NCBI GenBank assembly: GCA_025350695.1
Contig: JANXXI010000153.1
Span: forward strand, 1-36,649
Source of the DNA: Acidobacteriota bacterium
Lineage (GTDB): Bacteria; Acidobacteriota; Terriglobia; Bryobacterales; Bryobacteraceae
DNA: 36,649 bases
Direction: 5' to 3'
Shown here: positions 1 through 9,202 of the stretch, piece after piece
Layout: the number at the start of each line of letters is the position of its first letter
Numbering within the stretch: the first letter of the stretch is position 1
Notes under the pieces: generated by a model
Database searches by the model: none
The model's input: only the letters and a program-made list of their open reading frames with translations
What the model was told of the DNA's origin: nothing
Position numbers and translations under genes: made by a program

Positions 1-2
1 AG

Positions 3-1072
<1,070 letters not shown>

Positions 1073-1168
1073 GCCGGAAGCTTACCGTAGTCGATGACCG
1101 GGGCGCAATGTGAAACGTCATCCGCAAGCTGTGACTAGTTAGCCGCGGCTAGTGTTGGTCCTCGAAAG

Positions 1169-1585
1169 CTACAAATCAGCGCCCGTGGTCGTAAGTGTCA
1201 ACCTTCCGTGTTTAACCCCTTTCGTCGAGATCAATGCATCGGCAACTTTCTGAACATCCGCTGCTTTTCCTTTTACGATAAGTACCTCAAGGCAGTTATC
1301 GTGATCCAAGTGAACATGAAGCGTGGAGAGTATGTTGTGGTGGAAATCATGTTGAATTCCTGTTAGTTTTTCACTCAACATTCTAACGTGATGGTCGTAA
1401 ACCAATGTAACTGTACCCACTACTTGTTGGTCAGGCTTCTCCCAAATCTTTTGCACAAGCTCATCACGAATTAGATCACGAAACGCTTCCGAGCGGTTCG
1501 TGTAGCCTCGATCTTGAATTAGAGCGTCGAACTTGGCAAGCAAGTCAGAATCAATGGCGACACCAATCCGGTTCAGTTCACTCAT
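1169..1585 (-). CDS. nikR: Nickel-responsive regulator NikR
   Basis: 138 residues from the chosen start, MSELNRIGV. It is a ribbon-helix-helix DNA-binding domain (about 1-45, including [22 protein letters not shown]) followed by the ACT-like nickel-sensing domain. The sensing segment [19 protein letters not shown] holds the family's high-affinity Ni ligands: His of FHH, the two His of HVH, and the Cys. A longer frame exists upstream to 1654, but this ATG has an AAGGA about 10 bases before it and its product begins like other NikR proteins. It is divergent from nikMQO, so it probably represses the transporter when nickel is abundant, and may control itself through the shared 98-bp intergenic region. 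Confidence 0.93.
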   Translation of the reverse strand: MSELNRIGVAIDSDLLAKFDALIQDRGYTNRSEAFRDLIRDELVQKIWEKPDQQVVGTVTLVYDHHVRMLSEKLTGIQHDFHHNILSTLHVHLDHDNCLEVLIVKGKAADVQKVADALISTKGVKHGRLTLTTTGADL

Positions 1586-1634
1586 TCGTAATTGTTCCTT
1601 ATTTGACGCAGTGGTCGATGGGCCGAGTCCCATT

Positions 1635-1668
1635 GTAGCGCCAACGGAATCCAACCAAATCGTGCTAC
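1635..1668. promoter_or_regulatory. Inverted repeat between nikR and nikM (possible NikR operator)
   Basis: The half-sites GTAGC (1635-1639) and GCTAC (1664-1668) form a perfect inverted repeat with 24 bases between them, in the short gap between the divergent nikR and nikM genes. NikR is a tetramer that binds widely spaced inverted half-sites, so position and geometry fit. The half-site differs from the E. coli GTATGA type, and 5-base arms can occur by chance. Confidence 0.3.
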
Positions 1669-1683
1669 TTTAATTAAGTTCGT

Positions 1684-2598
1684 ATGCATATCCTGGATGG
1701 CTATCTTAAACCCGAAGTCTGGGCGACGTTTGACTTAATCAGTGTCCCTGCCGCCGGTTACCTTTCTACCAAAATGAAGCGTGCGGACCACGATTCAAGG
1801 ATCCCGCTTTTGGGTGTGATGGGAGCCTTTGTATTCGCCGCGCAAATGATCAATTTTCCAATAGGATTCGGCACAACCGGGCATTTGTTGGGCAGTACCT
1901 TGCTTGCCGTAACTCTTGGACCGGCTGCTGCCGCTCTGGTGTTGGCGGTAATCCTTGGGATTCAGGCATTGGTATTTCAAGACGGGGGTCTGCTGGCTTG
2001 GGGCGCCAACACTTTCAATATGGCGTTTTGCGGCGTTGCCGCGGGCTATCTTCCTTATTACCTCGTCGGCCACGGCCGCCTTCGCTCCATCTCTGTCTTT
2101 GGCGGGGGCGTCCTTTCGGTTATGACCGGCGCCTCATTGGCTTTACTGATGTTGAAAATATCAGGTAGTCCCGTCACCCCCGCTGTTTTCGGAGGGTCAG
2201 CCGTGGTGTTCCTCATCACGGGATTGCTCGAAGGGGCAATTACGGTCACGGTCTTCGAAGCCATAGAGCGCTTAAATCCATCGTTGGTCGAAACCAATAA
2301 ACACAACCTGCGCGTCACCAAGCGCCTATTTCTGGGCTTGAGTATCGCGCTCGCGCTGGTTGGTATCTCGTTTGCCTCACCCTTGCCGGACATGCTTCAA
2401 AAAGCCATCGAAACGATGGGCATTCCTGGCCGACAGACGCATTTAGTGCAGTCGCCACTGGCCGGCTATGAGTTGCCGGACATTACCAACTTATACCTTC
2501 GCAAGGCTGTGGCCGGACTAATCGGAATCGGCTTAGTCTATGCGGCTTGCTTACTATTGTCTCGTTCGGTAAGACCGCGGCGCCAGGGAGCGCTCTAG
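1684..2598 (+). CDS. nikM: Energy-coupling factor nickel/cobalt transporter, substrate-binding component NikM (CbiM family)
   Basis: 304 residues, a polytopic membrane protein. It begins MHILDGYL; in this family the N-terminal Met-His part sits in the membrane and supplies metal ligands, which fixes the start. The diagnostic segment QMINFPIGFGTTGHLLG follows near residues 55-71, then several hydrophobic helices. The C-terminal third (after about residue 220) has a periplasmic stretch with PLPDM and PDITNLYLRK, then a last transmembrane helix, resembling the NikN/PDGLE-type accessory part fused to NikM. The divergent nikR indicates nickel rather than cobalt. No clear SD precedes the ATG. nikQ starts right after the stop. 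Confidence 0.9.
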   Translation: MHILDGYLKPEVWATFDLISVPAAGYLSTKMKRADHDSRIPLLGVMGAFVFAAQMINFPIGFGTTGHLLGSTLLAVTLGPAAAALVLAVILGIQALVFQDGGLLAWGANTFNMAFCGVAAGYLPYYLVGHGRLRSISVFGGGVLSVMTGASLALLMLKISGSPVTPAVFGGSAVVFLITGLLEGAITVTVFEAIERLNPSLVETNKHNLRVTKRLFLGLSIALALVGISFASPLPDMLQKAIETMGIPGRQTHLVQSPLAGYELPDITNLYLRKAVAGLIGIGLVYAACLLLSRSVRPRRQGAL

Positions 2599-2600
2599 GA

Positions 2601-3323
2601 TTGCGACACACCGCAATGGACCGCTGGGCGCGCGGCGCCGGTCCATTGCATCAGCTCAATCCCAAGGTCAAGGTGATCATCCTTCTCGCCTATCTGATCG
2701 GCGTGTCCACTACCCCATCCAGTCAACTCGGCACTCTTGCCGCCTTCGCCGGAATTGTATTCATCGCCTTGGTCGTTAGCGGCTTGCCCCTGTTTGGTTT
2801 AATGCTTCGCGCCGCGGTCACTTTGCCTTTCAGCGTCTCCTTCGCCTTGCTTTCTTATGTGGAAAACGGCGACGGACGCATAGCCGCCAGTGTCTTACTG
2901 CGCGGACAACTCTGCGTCTTGGGTACCCTTCTATTGGTCGCCACCACTCCTTTACCCTCGTTGCTGCGCGCACTGGAATCGTTTGGCATTCCTTCGGCAA
3001 TGCTCGAAATTGCCCAGTTCATCCATCGCTATTTATTTGTTATCGCCGATCAGGGACAGCGCATGCGCTGGGCGGCTGCTTCGCGCGATGCAGGCAAAAT
3101 AATCACCAAGCAAAGTCTGTTGCAGCGGCTTGGCGGCGCGCTGGGCGTGCTATTTGCTTGCTCTTATAACAGAGCGGAAGGAATTCACCGGGCAACCTTG
3201 GCTCGCGGTCCAAAAGGCGGTTTTCCCGTACTGCACGCTCCGCCTATCCGAAAGCTCGACGCCTTTACCGCGACCTGTTCGGTATTGACCATCCTGGGGG
3301 TCCGGCTTGCAGCCTTTAATTGA
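2601..3323 (+). CDS. nikQ: ECF transporter transmembrane component NikQ (CbiQ family)
   Basis: About 240 residues. It is the T-component that couples the NikO ATPase to NikM. The N-terminus from TTG 2601 reads (M)RHTAMDRWARGAGPLHQLNPKVKV, close to the common R-H..D-R...SP-H-L-P..K start of this family. A GGGAG lies 10 bases upstream of the TTG. The ATG at 2616 is the alternative start. Four or five hydrophobic helices follow, then the cytoplasmic region with A.RDAG and A..RG-type coupling helices (AASRDAGK near residue 160 and LARGPKGG near residue 200). It lies 2 bases after nikM and overlaps the start of nikO, so the three genes are co-translated. Confidence 0.88.
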   Translation: MRHTAMDRWARGAGPLHQLNPKVKVIILLAYLIGVSTTPSSQLGTLAAFAGIVFIALVVSGLPLFGLMLRAAVTLPFSVSFALLSYVENGDGRIAASVLLRGQLCVLGTLLLVATTPLPSLLRALESFGIPSAMLEIAQFIHRYLFVIADQGQRMRWAAASRDAGKIITKQSLLQRLGGALGVLFACSYNRAEGIHRATLARGPKGGFPVLHAPPIRKLDAFTATCSVLTILGVRLAAFN

Positions 3324-4002
3324 CATTCACGGCCTGACATATAACTACGAAGATGGAACCCAGGCCCTATCTGGGATTGACTTCCAACTTATGCCCGCCG
3401 AAACAGTCGTCTTGTTTGGAGCCAACGGCTCAGGTAAAACAACTTTTCTTCTGCACCTCAATGGATTGTTACAAGGCTCGGGGGCGATTAGTATCTGCGG
3501 GTTAGAGGTGTCGGCAACAAACATGACCCAGATCCGAAGCCTTGTGGGAATGGTATTCCAGGATTCGGATGAACAGTTATTCATGCCGAACGTGTTAGAG
3601 GATGTTGCCTTTGGCCCATTACATCAAGGACTAAGTGAGACGGATGCGGAACTAGCCGCACTGAATGCCTTAAGAAGCGTGGGTATCAACGGGTTAGAGC
3701 ATAAGGCCCCCTATCATCTAAGTGCAGGGGAAAAGAAACGGGTTGCCATAGCCGGTGTATTAGCGATGCAGCCGGACATACTGGTGCTGGATGAACCAAC
3801 CACGTTTCTCGATCCTCCCGGGCAACGAGGTCTTATTCAGATACTGCGTTCCTTGCCCCAAGCCAAAGTTATTGCCACGCACGACATCTGCTTTGCCCAA
3901 GCGTTGGCCACTAGGGCGGTATTTTTTGAAAAAGGGAAAATCAAGGGCGTCGGCGGGGTGAATCAAATCATCGAGCAATTCAGCTGGCGCCCCTCGGATT
4001 AG
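3307..4002 (+). CDS. nikO: ECF transporter ATP-binding protein NikO (CbiO family)
   Basis: 231 residues, one ABC ATPase domain. Visible motifs in order: Walker A GANGSGKT, Q-loop GMVFQDSDEQLFMPNV, signature LSAGEKKR, Walker B ILVLDEPT, H-loop ATHD. The VFQ..D.QLF..TV-like sequence is typical of ECF-type (CbiO/EcfA) ATPases. Translation appears to start at TTG 3307, about 6 bases after a GGGGG, inside the last codons of nikQ. It powers nickel uptake by NikMQ. At 231 residues it is slightly short, lacking the usual C-terminal extension. No nickel enzyme such as urease or hydrogenase lies in the window. Confidence 0.92.
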   Translation: MQPLIDIHGLTYNYEDGTQALSGIDFQLMPAETVVLFGANGSGKTTFLLHLNGLLQGSGAISICGLEVSATNMTQIRSLVGMVFQDSDEQLFMPNVLEDVAFGPLHQGLSETDAELAALNALRSVGINGLEHKAPYHLSAGEKKRVAIAGVLAMQPDILVLDEPTTFLDPPGQRGLIQILRSLPQAKVIATHDICFAQALATRAVFFEKGKIKGVGGVNQIIEQFSWRPSD

Positions 4003-4075
4003 GAAACTCTAAAACTTTGTATTCTCTTGAAAAAGAAATACTTAAGGACAAGAAACGGTGCGGCTTTGCCTCTTA

Positions 4076-4333
4076 CTAGGACTTCTTACGGAATTCAGCC
4101 CAACGCTTTTTCTGCGCCGCGGCAATTCTTGCCCGGGCAGCCGCACTGAGTTCACGCTTCTTCCTCGGCTTCTTCTCTTTTACGCTTACCGGCGCTTCCG
4201 AGGCAGTTGCGCCCGTGTGGCGAACCAACAAAGAACGCACTTGACGTATTTCGTCGTCTATGCGGCTTTTCTCCTGCTCCAGCCCTTTTAATGCGGCTAC
4301 ATAATATGCGGCCAGGCCGCTTGCTCTCTTCAT
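4076..4333 (-). CDS. Small basic protein of unknown function
   Basis: 85 residues. The N-terminal half has an amphipathic, probably coiled stretch (ALKGLEQEKSRIDDEIRQVR). The middle is polar. The C-terminus is very basic, with KKPRKKRELSAAARARIAAA followed by QKKRWAEFRKK, a motif shared by many small bacterial proteins thought to touch nucleic acid. An AGGA lies just before the ATG. Its 15-base start region is identical to that of dtd (see 4331-4345 and 4980-4994). Nucleic-acid binding is only inferred from charge and motif. Confidence 0.65.
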   Translation of the reverse strand: MKRASGLAAYYVAALKGLEQEKSRIDDEIRQVRSLLVRHTGATASEAPVSVKEKKPRKKRELSAAARARIAAAQKKRWAEFRKKS

Positions 4334-4345
4334 ATCCTAATTAGT
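4331..4345 (-). promoter_or_regulatory. Start-region sequence shared with dtd
   Basis: On the minus strand, ACTAATTAGGATATG contains an AGGA and the ATG of the 4076-4333 gene. The same 15 bases form the start region of dtd at 4980-4994. Outside them the two leaders differ. Confidence 0.5.
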
Positions 4346-4409
4346 CACCTCATGTTTCCAGGATTTAGTAACTGAACGATAGTTACAATAGGTGACAGTG
4401 TATCACAGA

Positions 4410-4551
4410 CTTTTAGAAGGTTGTCGAAAAATGGGGACTGACGAAACTGACGCCTTTTTTCGCAATCGCAAGCGATCAATTTTTTTAAACGTAACTCGCG
4501 AAAAAAGGCTGTCTGTTCCGTCAGTCTCCGTTTTTCAACAAGCTTTTAGAA
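4410..4551. mobile_element. MITE-like inverted-repeat element, copy 1, with 9-bp direct repeats
   Basis: A 124-bp element (4419-4542) with long imperfect terminal inverted repeats of about 45 bases. On the minus strand it starts CTTGTTGAAAAACGGAGACT; the other end, read inward on the plus strand, starts GGTTGTCGAAAAATGGGGAC. Both arms then run through GACTGACG and CCTTTTTTCGC. It is flanked by the direct repeat CTTTTAGAA (4410-4418 and 4543-4551), which looks like a 9-bp target-site duplication. It encodes nothing and is too small for a transposase. A related copy in the opposite orientation is at 16042-16181. It overlaps the 3' end of dtd. Confidence 0.8.
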
Positions 4552-4982
4552 TCGGATAGTATTGTAACCGGACCATCATTAATTAATTTCACTTGCATTG
4601 AGGCGCGGAACATTCCAGTCTCGACCTTCAGACCTTGTAAGCGCGCGGTTTGTACAAAGTAGTCATACAGAGCTTGCGCCTTCTCAGGCCCCGCCGCTTC
4701 GTCAAAGCTGGGCCTGCGCCCTTTGCTTATGCTGCCATATAGAGTAAATTGGGATACAATCAACAGCGCTCCACCTACTTGCTGTACGTCCAGGTTCATC
4801 TTTCCCGCTTCATCGTTGAAGATGCGTAGCTTAGCCAATTTGTCCACTAACAGGTCGGCATCCTTACATTCATCGTCCTTGCCAATTCCCACGAAGACCA
4901 GTAGCCCCACTCCTATCTGCCCTGTGATGGCTCCGTCCACTTCGACAAGCGCCTGCTTCACCCGCTGGATTACGATTCGCAT
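4521..4982 (-). CDS. dtd: D-aminoacyl-tRNA deacylase
   Basis: 153 residues. It hydrolyses D-aminoacyl-tRNA and mischarged Gly-tRNA(Ala) in the cytoplasm. The N-terminus [17 protein letters not shown] and the central [11 protein letters not shown] (active-site SQF.L motif) are diagnostic. The family's C-terminal NDGPVT is present as [11 protein letters not shown], which supplies the cross-subunit Gly-Pro motif. The protein then continues with [10 protein letters not shown], of which LKNGD and the stop codon lie in the inverted-repeat element. Without the insertion the frame would end DSKSL at a TGA, so the element adds five residues. Catalytic parts are intact, so the enzyme is probably active. 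AGGA precedes the ATG. Confidence 0.93.
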   Translation of the reverse strand: MRIVIQRVKQALVEVDGAITGQIGVGLLVFVGIGKDDECKDADLLVDKLAKLRIFNDEAGKMNLDVQQVGGALLIVSQFTLYGSISKGRRPSFDEAAGPEKAQALYDYFVQTARLQGLKVETGMFRASMQVKLINDGPVTILSDSKSLLKNGD

Positions 4983-4994
4983 ATCCTAATTAGT
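4980..4994 (-). promoter_or_regulatory. dtd start region, identical to that of the 4076-4333 gene
   Basis: Second exact copy of the 15-base minus-strand sequence ACTAATTAGGATATG, containing the dtd AGGA and start codon. Confidence 0.5.
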
Positions 4995-5020
4995 ATGCTG
5001 GAACGGAAGGACCAAACGAC

Positions 5021-6052
5021 ATGATTGAAACGTACGCCTATGCGCGTGCTGGATTTTTAGGTAATCCCAGTGACGGGTATTACGGCAAGACTATCGCGTT
5101 ATTAGTCAGGAATTTTCGCGCTCGGGTGATTCTGTACCCTAGCGCCAGGCTTGAAATCCGTCCCTCGAAGGCCGACATTCCTATCTTCGAGAGCCTTGAC
5201 GATCTCTACCAAACCACCCGCTGGCGCGGCTACTATGGCGGCATTCGAATCATCCAAGCCTTGGTCGTGCGGTTTATGGACTACTGCAAGGAACAGGGAA
5301 TTGAACTACCGGATCGTAATTTCACTTTAGAATACGAATCCACTGTTCCACTGAGACTAGGAATGGGTGGCTCCTCGGCCATCATAACCGCCGCTTTAAG
5401 GGCCCTTTGCCTATATTACGAAGTAGCGCCACCGCTTCCCATTCAAGCAAGGCTAGCGCTGGAGACCGAAACCTTGGAGTTGGGAGTAAGCGCGGGATTG
5501 CAAGACCGCGTTATTCAAGCTTACGAAGGAATCGTCTATATGGATTTCAACAAGCAGTTGATGAGCGAACGTGGATTTGGAGAATATCAAAGCCTCGATT
5601 TGAAATCCATGAAGGATGTGTACGTCGCCTACCGTCGAAGCCTGAGTGAAGGAACCGAAGTTTTCCACAACAACATCCGCGAACGTTGGAACCTGGGCGA
5701 GCCCGCTATCGTCGACGCCATGCAGGAGTGGGCCAGTTATGCCGAACGGGGCCGGACCGCACTGCTCAATGGCGACAGAGGCAAACTGCATCAACTAATT
5801 AATGCCAATTACGATCTGCGCGCAACGCTGTACAACATCAGTCAAGGGAACCGGGAAATGATTCACGCAGCCCGGCTGGTTGGCGCTTCCTCGAATTTTG
5901 CCGGCTCAGGTGGAGCAGTTGTGGGCTTGTTCGATGGGGATGCGATGTTTGAAAAGCTAACGCAGGAAATGGCGAAATTGGATGTTGCAGTCATTCGCCC
6001 CCAAATCGCTCCAATGCCAACAAAAGCGCCCACGCGCGTCGATCGAGGTTAA
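5021..6052 (+). CDS. GHMP-family sugar kinase (glucuronokinase-like)
   Basis: 343 residues, cytoplasmic. It has the GHMP kinase layout: N-terminal substrate motif (ARAGFLGNPSDGYYGKTIAL, residues about 8-27), the glycine-rich ATP-binding motif 2 PLRLGMGGSSAI (near 110-121), and the C-terminal motif 3 GSGGAVVGL (near 297). The overall sequence recalls plant glucuronokinase and other uronate or heptose 1-kinases, so phosphorylation of an uronic acid or related sugar at C1 is the best guess. ATG 5021 is divergent from dtd with only 38 bases between. It is followed after 5 bases by the S9 peptidase gene, so they are probably co-transcribed. Confidence 0.75.
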   Translation: MIETYAYARAGFLGNPSDGYYGKTIALLVRNFRARVILYPSARLEIRPSKADIPIFESLDDLYQTTRWRGYYGGIRIIQALVVRFMDYCKEQGIELPDRNFTLEYESTVPLRLGMGGSSAIITAALRALCLYYEVAPPLPIQARLALETETLELGVSAGLQDRVIQAYEGIVYMDFNKQLMSERGFGEYQSLDLKSMKDVYVAYRRSLSEGTEVFHNNIRERWNLGEPAIVDAMQEWASYAERGRTALLNGDRGKLHQLINANYDLRATLYNISQGNREMIHAARLVGASSNFAGSGGAVVGLFDGDAMFEKLTQEMAKLDVAVIRPQIAPMPTKAPTRVDRG

Positions 6053-6057
6053 AATCC

Positions 6058-8106
6058 ATGCCCCATCTGATCCTTTGCCTAATTCTCGCCGCGGCCGCAG
6101 CCGTGGCCCAAAACCGCGTAATCACTCACGAAGACATTTGGACTATGAAGCGCGTCGGCGAACCAATTGTCAGCCCCAACGGAAAGTTGGTGGTCTTCTC
6201 AGTTACAGAACCGCAGTATGACCCAGCCAAGGTTACTTCCGATTTATGGATGGCCCCGACCGACGCTTCTGCGCCCGCGTGGAGATTAACCACAACAAAG
6301 GGAACCGAGTCAGGAGCTGTGTTCAGCCCGGATGGGTCAAAGATTGCCTTCTCAGCCAAGCGCGAAGGCGATGAAGCGACGCAAATTTATATCTTGCCGC
6401 TCAATGGCGGCGAGGCTTACCGGGTTACAAACTTGTCTACCGGCGCCCGTAACCCGCGGTGGCGGCCCGATGGCCAAGCGATTCTCTTTGAAAGCACAGT
6501 ATTTGTCGGGGCCAAGGATGACGACGCCAATAAGAAAATAACCACCGAACACAAAGCCCGAAAGCACAACACACGCGTCTACGATACCTTTCCCATCAGA
6601 CATTGGAACGCTTGGCTGGATGATACAACAACCCACATATTCGTCCAGGAAACGAAGGAAAATGCGAAAGCCGCCGACTTACTGGCGGGTACAAAACTAG
6701 CGGCGATGAAAGGCTTCAGCGGTATTTTGGGTGGACTATCCGGCGAACAGAATCTGCAACCGGTTTGGGCTCCCGACGGCAAATCAATCGTATTTGCGGC
6801 TGAAACCAACGCCGATGAAACAATGTACGCCAAGGTTGAACCCAAGCTCTTCCGGCTGGAAGTAAGTGGCGGGGAACCTGAGTTACTTACTCCGGAAGGT
6901 TCTGGCTTCTCCAATCCGAAGTTCAGCGCTGATGGCAATACGCTGTATGCCTTGGCCGAACGCAGCCCAACCGATGGCAGGCTCTATTCGCTTTCCCGTA
7001 TTGTCCGCATAGAACCGAGGCGGAAAGTAACTGTGCTGACTGCTAATTGGGACAGGTCAGTGGGCGCATATTTCCCTGCGCCCGACAGCCAATCGATCTA
7101 CATTGAGGCGGAAGACGACGGCTTCGACAGGCTATTTGTCCTGCCGGCGCAAGGTGGCGCTGTAAAGGAGATCGCCAAGGGATACACAAGCCCGATACCA
7201 ACACCAAACGGGCTTATTGCGCGGTATGGAACCTCGGCTCAACCTCCGCAAGTGGTTCTGTACGATCCCGCCACCGGCAATCACAAGATGATTACTAACT
7301 TCGATGCCGCACGGATCGATGGGATCGATTGGCGTCCATCGGAGCATTTTTGGTTTGTGGCGAAGAACGGTAAACGAATCCATAACCTGATAACCTACCC
7401 GCCTAGATTCGATCAGGCCAAGAAATACCCGCTGCTGATTTTTCCCCATGGCGGTCCAAACGCGATGTCGAAAGACGCGTTCTCTTTCCGTTGGAACTAC
7501 CACTTACTCGCCTCGCAAGGATACGTTTTGTTGCAGACAGACTATACCGGGTCCACGGGTTTTGGCGAAAAGTTCGCCGACGATATTGAACGCGATGTGT
7601 TGCGCGGCCCGGCACAGGAAATTCTTGAGGCGATTGAGGTGGCGGCGCAAAAGTATCCATTCATAGATAAGTCACGTCAAGCGGCAGCGGGAGCTAGTTA
7701 CGGCGGCTATCTGATGAACTGGCTAAACGGTCATACCGATCAATTCCGGTGTCTGGTGAATCATGCCGGCGCTGTCAACAACGAGTCGCAATACGGAACA
7801 AACGACGGCGGACTTGGCCGCGAATTACGCATGGGTGGGCCCGTTTGGGAACACGGCGGACAGTGGAACGATCAAAGCCCGATTCGCTATTCAGGTAAGT
7901 TCAAAACTCCCACTCTAATTACTCAAGGCGAGTTGGATTTCCGGGTTCCAATGTCGGAAAGCATGACGACATTCAAAATTCTGCAGCGCCGCAAAGTGCC
8001 AACCCGGCTTGTATTATTTCCCGATGAAGGCCACTGGATCCTTAAAGGCGAAAACAGCCGCAAGCACATGGAAGAGGTTCTGGCTTGGCTAAAGAAGTAT
8101 CTATGA
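6058..8106 (+). CDS. Exported S9-family (prolyl oligopeptidase-like) serine peptidase
   Basis: 682 residues. Signal peptide MPHLILCLILAAAAAVAQ, then a beta-propeller with repeated TolB/PD40-type blades (VFSPDGSKIAF near 90, WRPDGQAILF, WAPDGKSIVF, FSADGNTLYA), then the alpha/beta hydrolase peptidase domain from about residue 430. Catalytic triad by motif: Ser547 in GASYGGYL, Asp627 in GELDFRVP, His659 in DEGHW. The domain order is that of acylaminoacyl/dipeptidyl peptidases, which cleave short peptides entering through the propeller. It overlaps the next gene by 4 bases (ATGA), which points to translational coupling. Confidence 0.9.
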   Translation: MPHLILCLILAAAAAVAQNRVITHEDIWTMKRVGEPIVSPNGKLVVFSVTEPQYDPAKVTSDLWMAPTDASAPAWRLTTTKGTESGAVFSPDGSKIAFSAKREGDEATQIYILPLNGGEAYRVTNLSTGARNPRWRPDGQAILFESTVFVGAKDDDANKKITTEHKARKHNTRVYDTFPIRHWNAWLDDTTTHIFVQETKENAKAADLLAGTKLAAMKGFSGILGGLSGEQNLQPVWAPDGKSIVFAAETNADETMYAKVEPKLFRLEVSGGEPELLTPEGSGFSNPKFSADGNTLYALAERSPTDGRLYSLSRIVRIEPRRKVTVLTANWDRSVGAYFPAPDSQSIYIEAEDDGFDRLFVLPAQGGAVKEIAKGYTSPIPTPNGLIARYGTSAQPPQVVLYDPATGNHKMITNFDAARIDGIDWRPSEHFWFVAKNGKRIHNLITYPPRFDQAKKYPLLIFPHGGPNAMSKDAFSFRWNYHLLASQGYVLLQTDYTGSTGFGEKFADDIERDVLRGPAQEILEAIEVAAQKYPFIDKSRQAAAGASYGGYLMNWLNGHTDQFRCLVNHAGAVNNESQYGTNDGGLGRELRMGGPVWEHGGQWNDQSPIRYSGKFKTPTLITQGELDFRVPMSESMTTFKILQRRKVPTRLVLFPDEGHWILKGENSRKHMEEVLAWLKKYL

Positions 8107-9116
8107 AAGTAATAGGCATTAATTATCCTTGGTTGAATTACGGTTGGGATTTCGGAGCGCCACCCGCTGGTTGGACTGGCGGTCTGGATCGCGAGGCCTT
8201 TCGCGCCGCTCAACTTATAACAGTGGCCGGTGACTTGGCCCACCTGCGCGAGTCAGGCATGGATGTCGTCCGTTGGTTCGTCTTGGCCGACGGCTTGACT
8301 TATGGATCGGGCGAATTTGCTCCCCGCGAGGATGGTCACTTTCTTGTCTTGCCGCCGGGGGATGACGCTATCCGAAGCGTTGTCGCGGATTTCTCGGCAG
8401 TGTTGGAACTATGCGCTTCAGCCGGAGTAAAGCTGATCCCTTCCCTGATCGATTTCCATTGGTGCTTTTCAGCGCAGGCGGCCGGAAGCGGTTATGCAAA
8501 ATGCGGTCGCGCCTCTGTGCTGCGCGATGATATCCAACGCCAGATATTTCTTGACACCGTGCTTGATCCTTTACTCGAAGCCTCGCGCAAGAGACCTGAA
8601 TCCATTTACGCCTGGGAGCCGATTAATGAACCCGAATGGTGCACTCTTGGGCCAGCATGGAAAGTGTGGGAAAGAGCAGATCAAAAAAAGACAACATCGT
8701 TGCACGACATGCGGGCTTACATTCAAGAATCTGTAAGCCGCATCAACAAGATTGGGTTCCAGTCAACGGTAGGCTTCGCGCATTGGGATACTATCGCCGG
8801 TTGGAACGCGCAAGATTTGGGGATCAGCCTGCAGCAGTTTCATTACTACGCGCAAGCGGGAGCGCAGTTGCCCGCCGCGCAGGAAGTAACATCACAACCA
8901 TGTCTGATTGGGGAATTTGCCTCAGCGCCGTCAATGCCCTGGCCGAGCGAGACGCAATCACTCGACTCGCGGCTCCGCGCTGCAAGCCGACTCGGTTACG
9001 AAGGCGCTCTCGTTTGGTCGATGAAAGCAGCCGACGAAGCTACCCTGTGGAATAAGGAGCAAGCCGTATTGTTGGCGGGATGGCGCGGCGGCAAGCAAGA
9101 AACGATAGACGCTTAA
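8103..9116 (+). CDS. GH5-like glycoside hydrolase, no signal peptide
   Basis: 337 residues from ATG 8103, which overlaps the S9 stop as ATGA. The protein begins MKVIGINYPWLNYGWDFG, the typical first strand of a clan GH-A TIM barrel. The acid/base is probably Glu176 in AWEPINEPEW (NEP motif), and the nucleophile Glu271 in CLIGEFASA at the end of strand 7. Both catalytic carboxylates are present, so it is likely an active retaining beta-glycosidase (mannanase- or glucanase-like); the exact family and substrate cannot be read. It lacks an export signal, so it probably acts on imported oligosaccharide. Confidence 0.7.
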   Translation: MKVIGINYPWLNYGWDFGAPPAGWTGGLDREAFRAAQLITVAGDLAHLRESGMDVVRWFVLADGLTYGSGEFAPREDGHFLVLPPGDDAIRSVVADFSAVLELCASAGVKLIPSLIDFHWCFSAQAAGSGYAKCGRASVLRDDIQRQIFLDTVLDPLLEASRKRPESIYAWEPINEPEWCTLGPAWKVWERADQKKTTSLHDMRAYIQESVSRINKIGFQSTVGFAHWDTIAGWNAQDLGISLQQFHYYAQAGAQLPAAQEVTSQPCLIGEFASAPSMPWPSETQSLDSRLRAASRLGYEGALVWSMKAADEATLWNKEQAVLLAGWRGGKQETIDA

Positions 9117-9158
9117 CTAACTATACTCCGCGGTATCCGAAAGCGCTGGCGGGTTGAG

Positions 9159-9200
9159 CCTCTACCGCCGCAGGCGACTCCGTTTGGAGTAACTTAGAGG
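9159..9200 (+). promoter_or_regulatory. Possible 5' leader structure sequestering the SD of the DUF1549 gene
   Basis: CCTCTA (9159-9164) can pair with TAGAGG (9195-9200), which contains the SD of the gene starting at 9203. Inside lies a second helix, ACTCC (9177-9181) with GGAGT (9186-9190) around a GTTT loop. If transcribed, the two nested helices would hide the ribosome-binding site. Confidence 0.35.
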
Positions 9201-9202
9201 GT

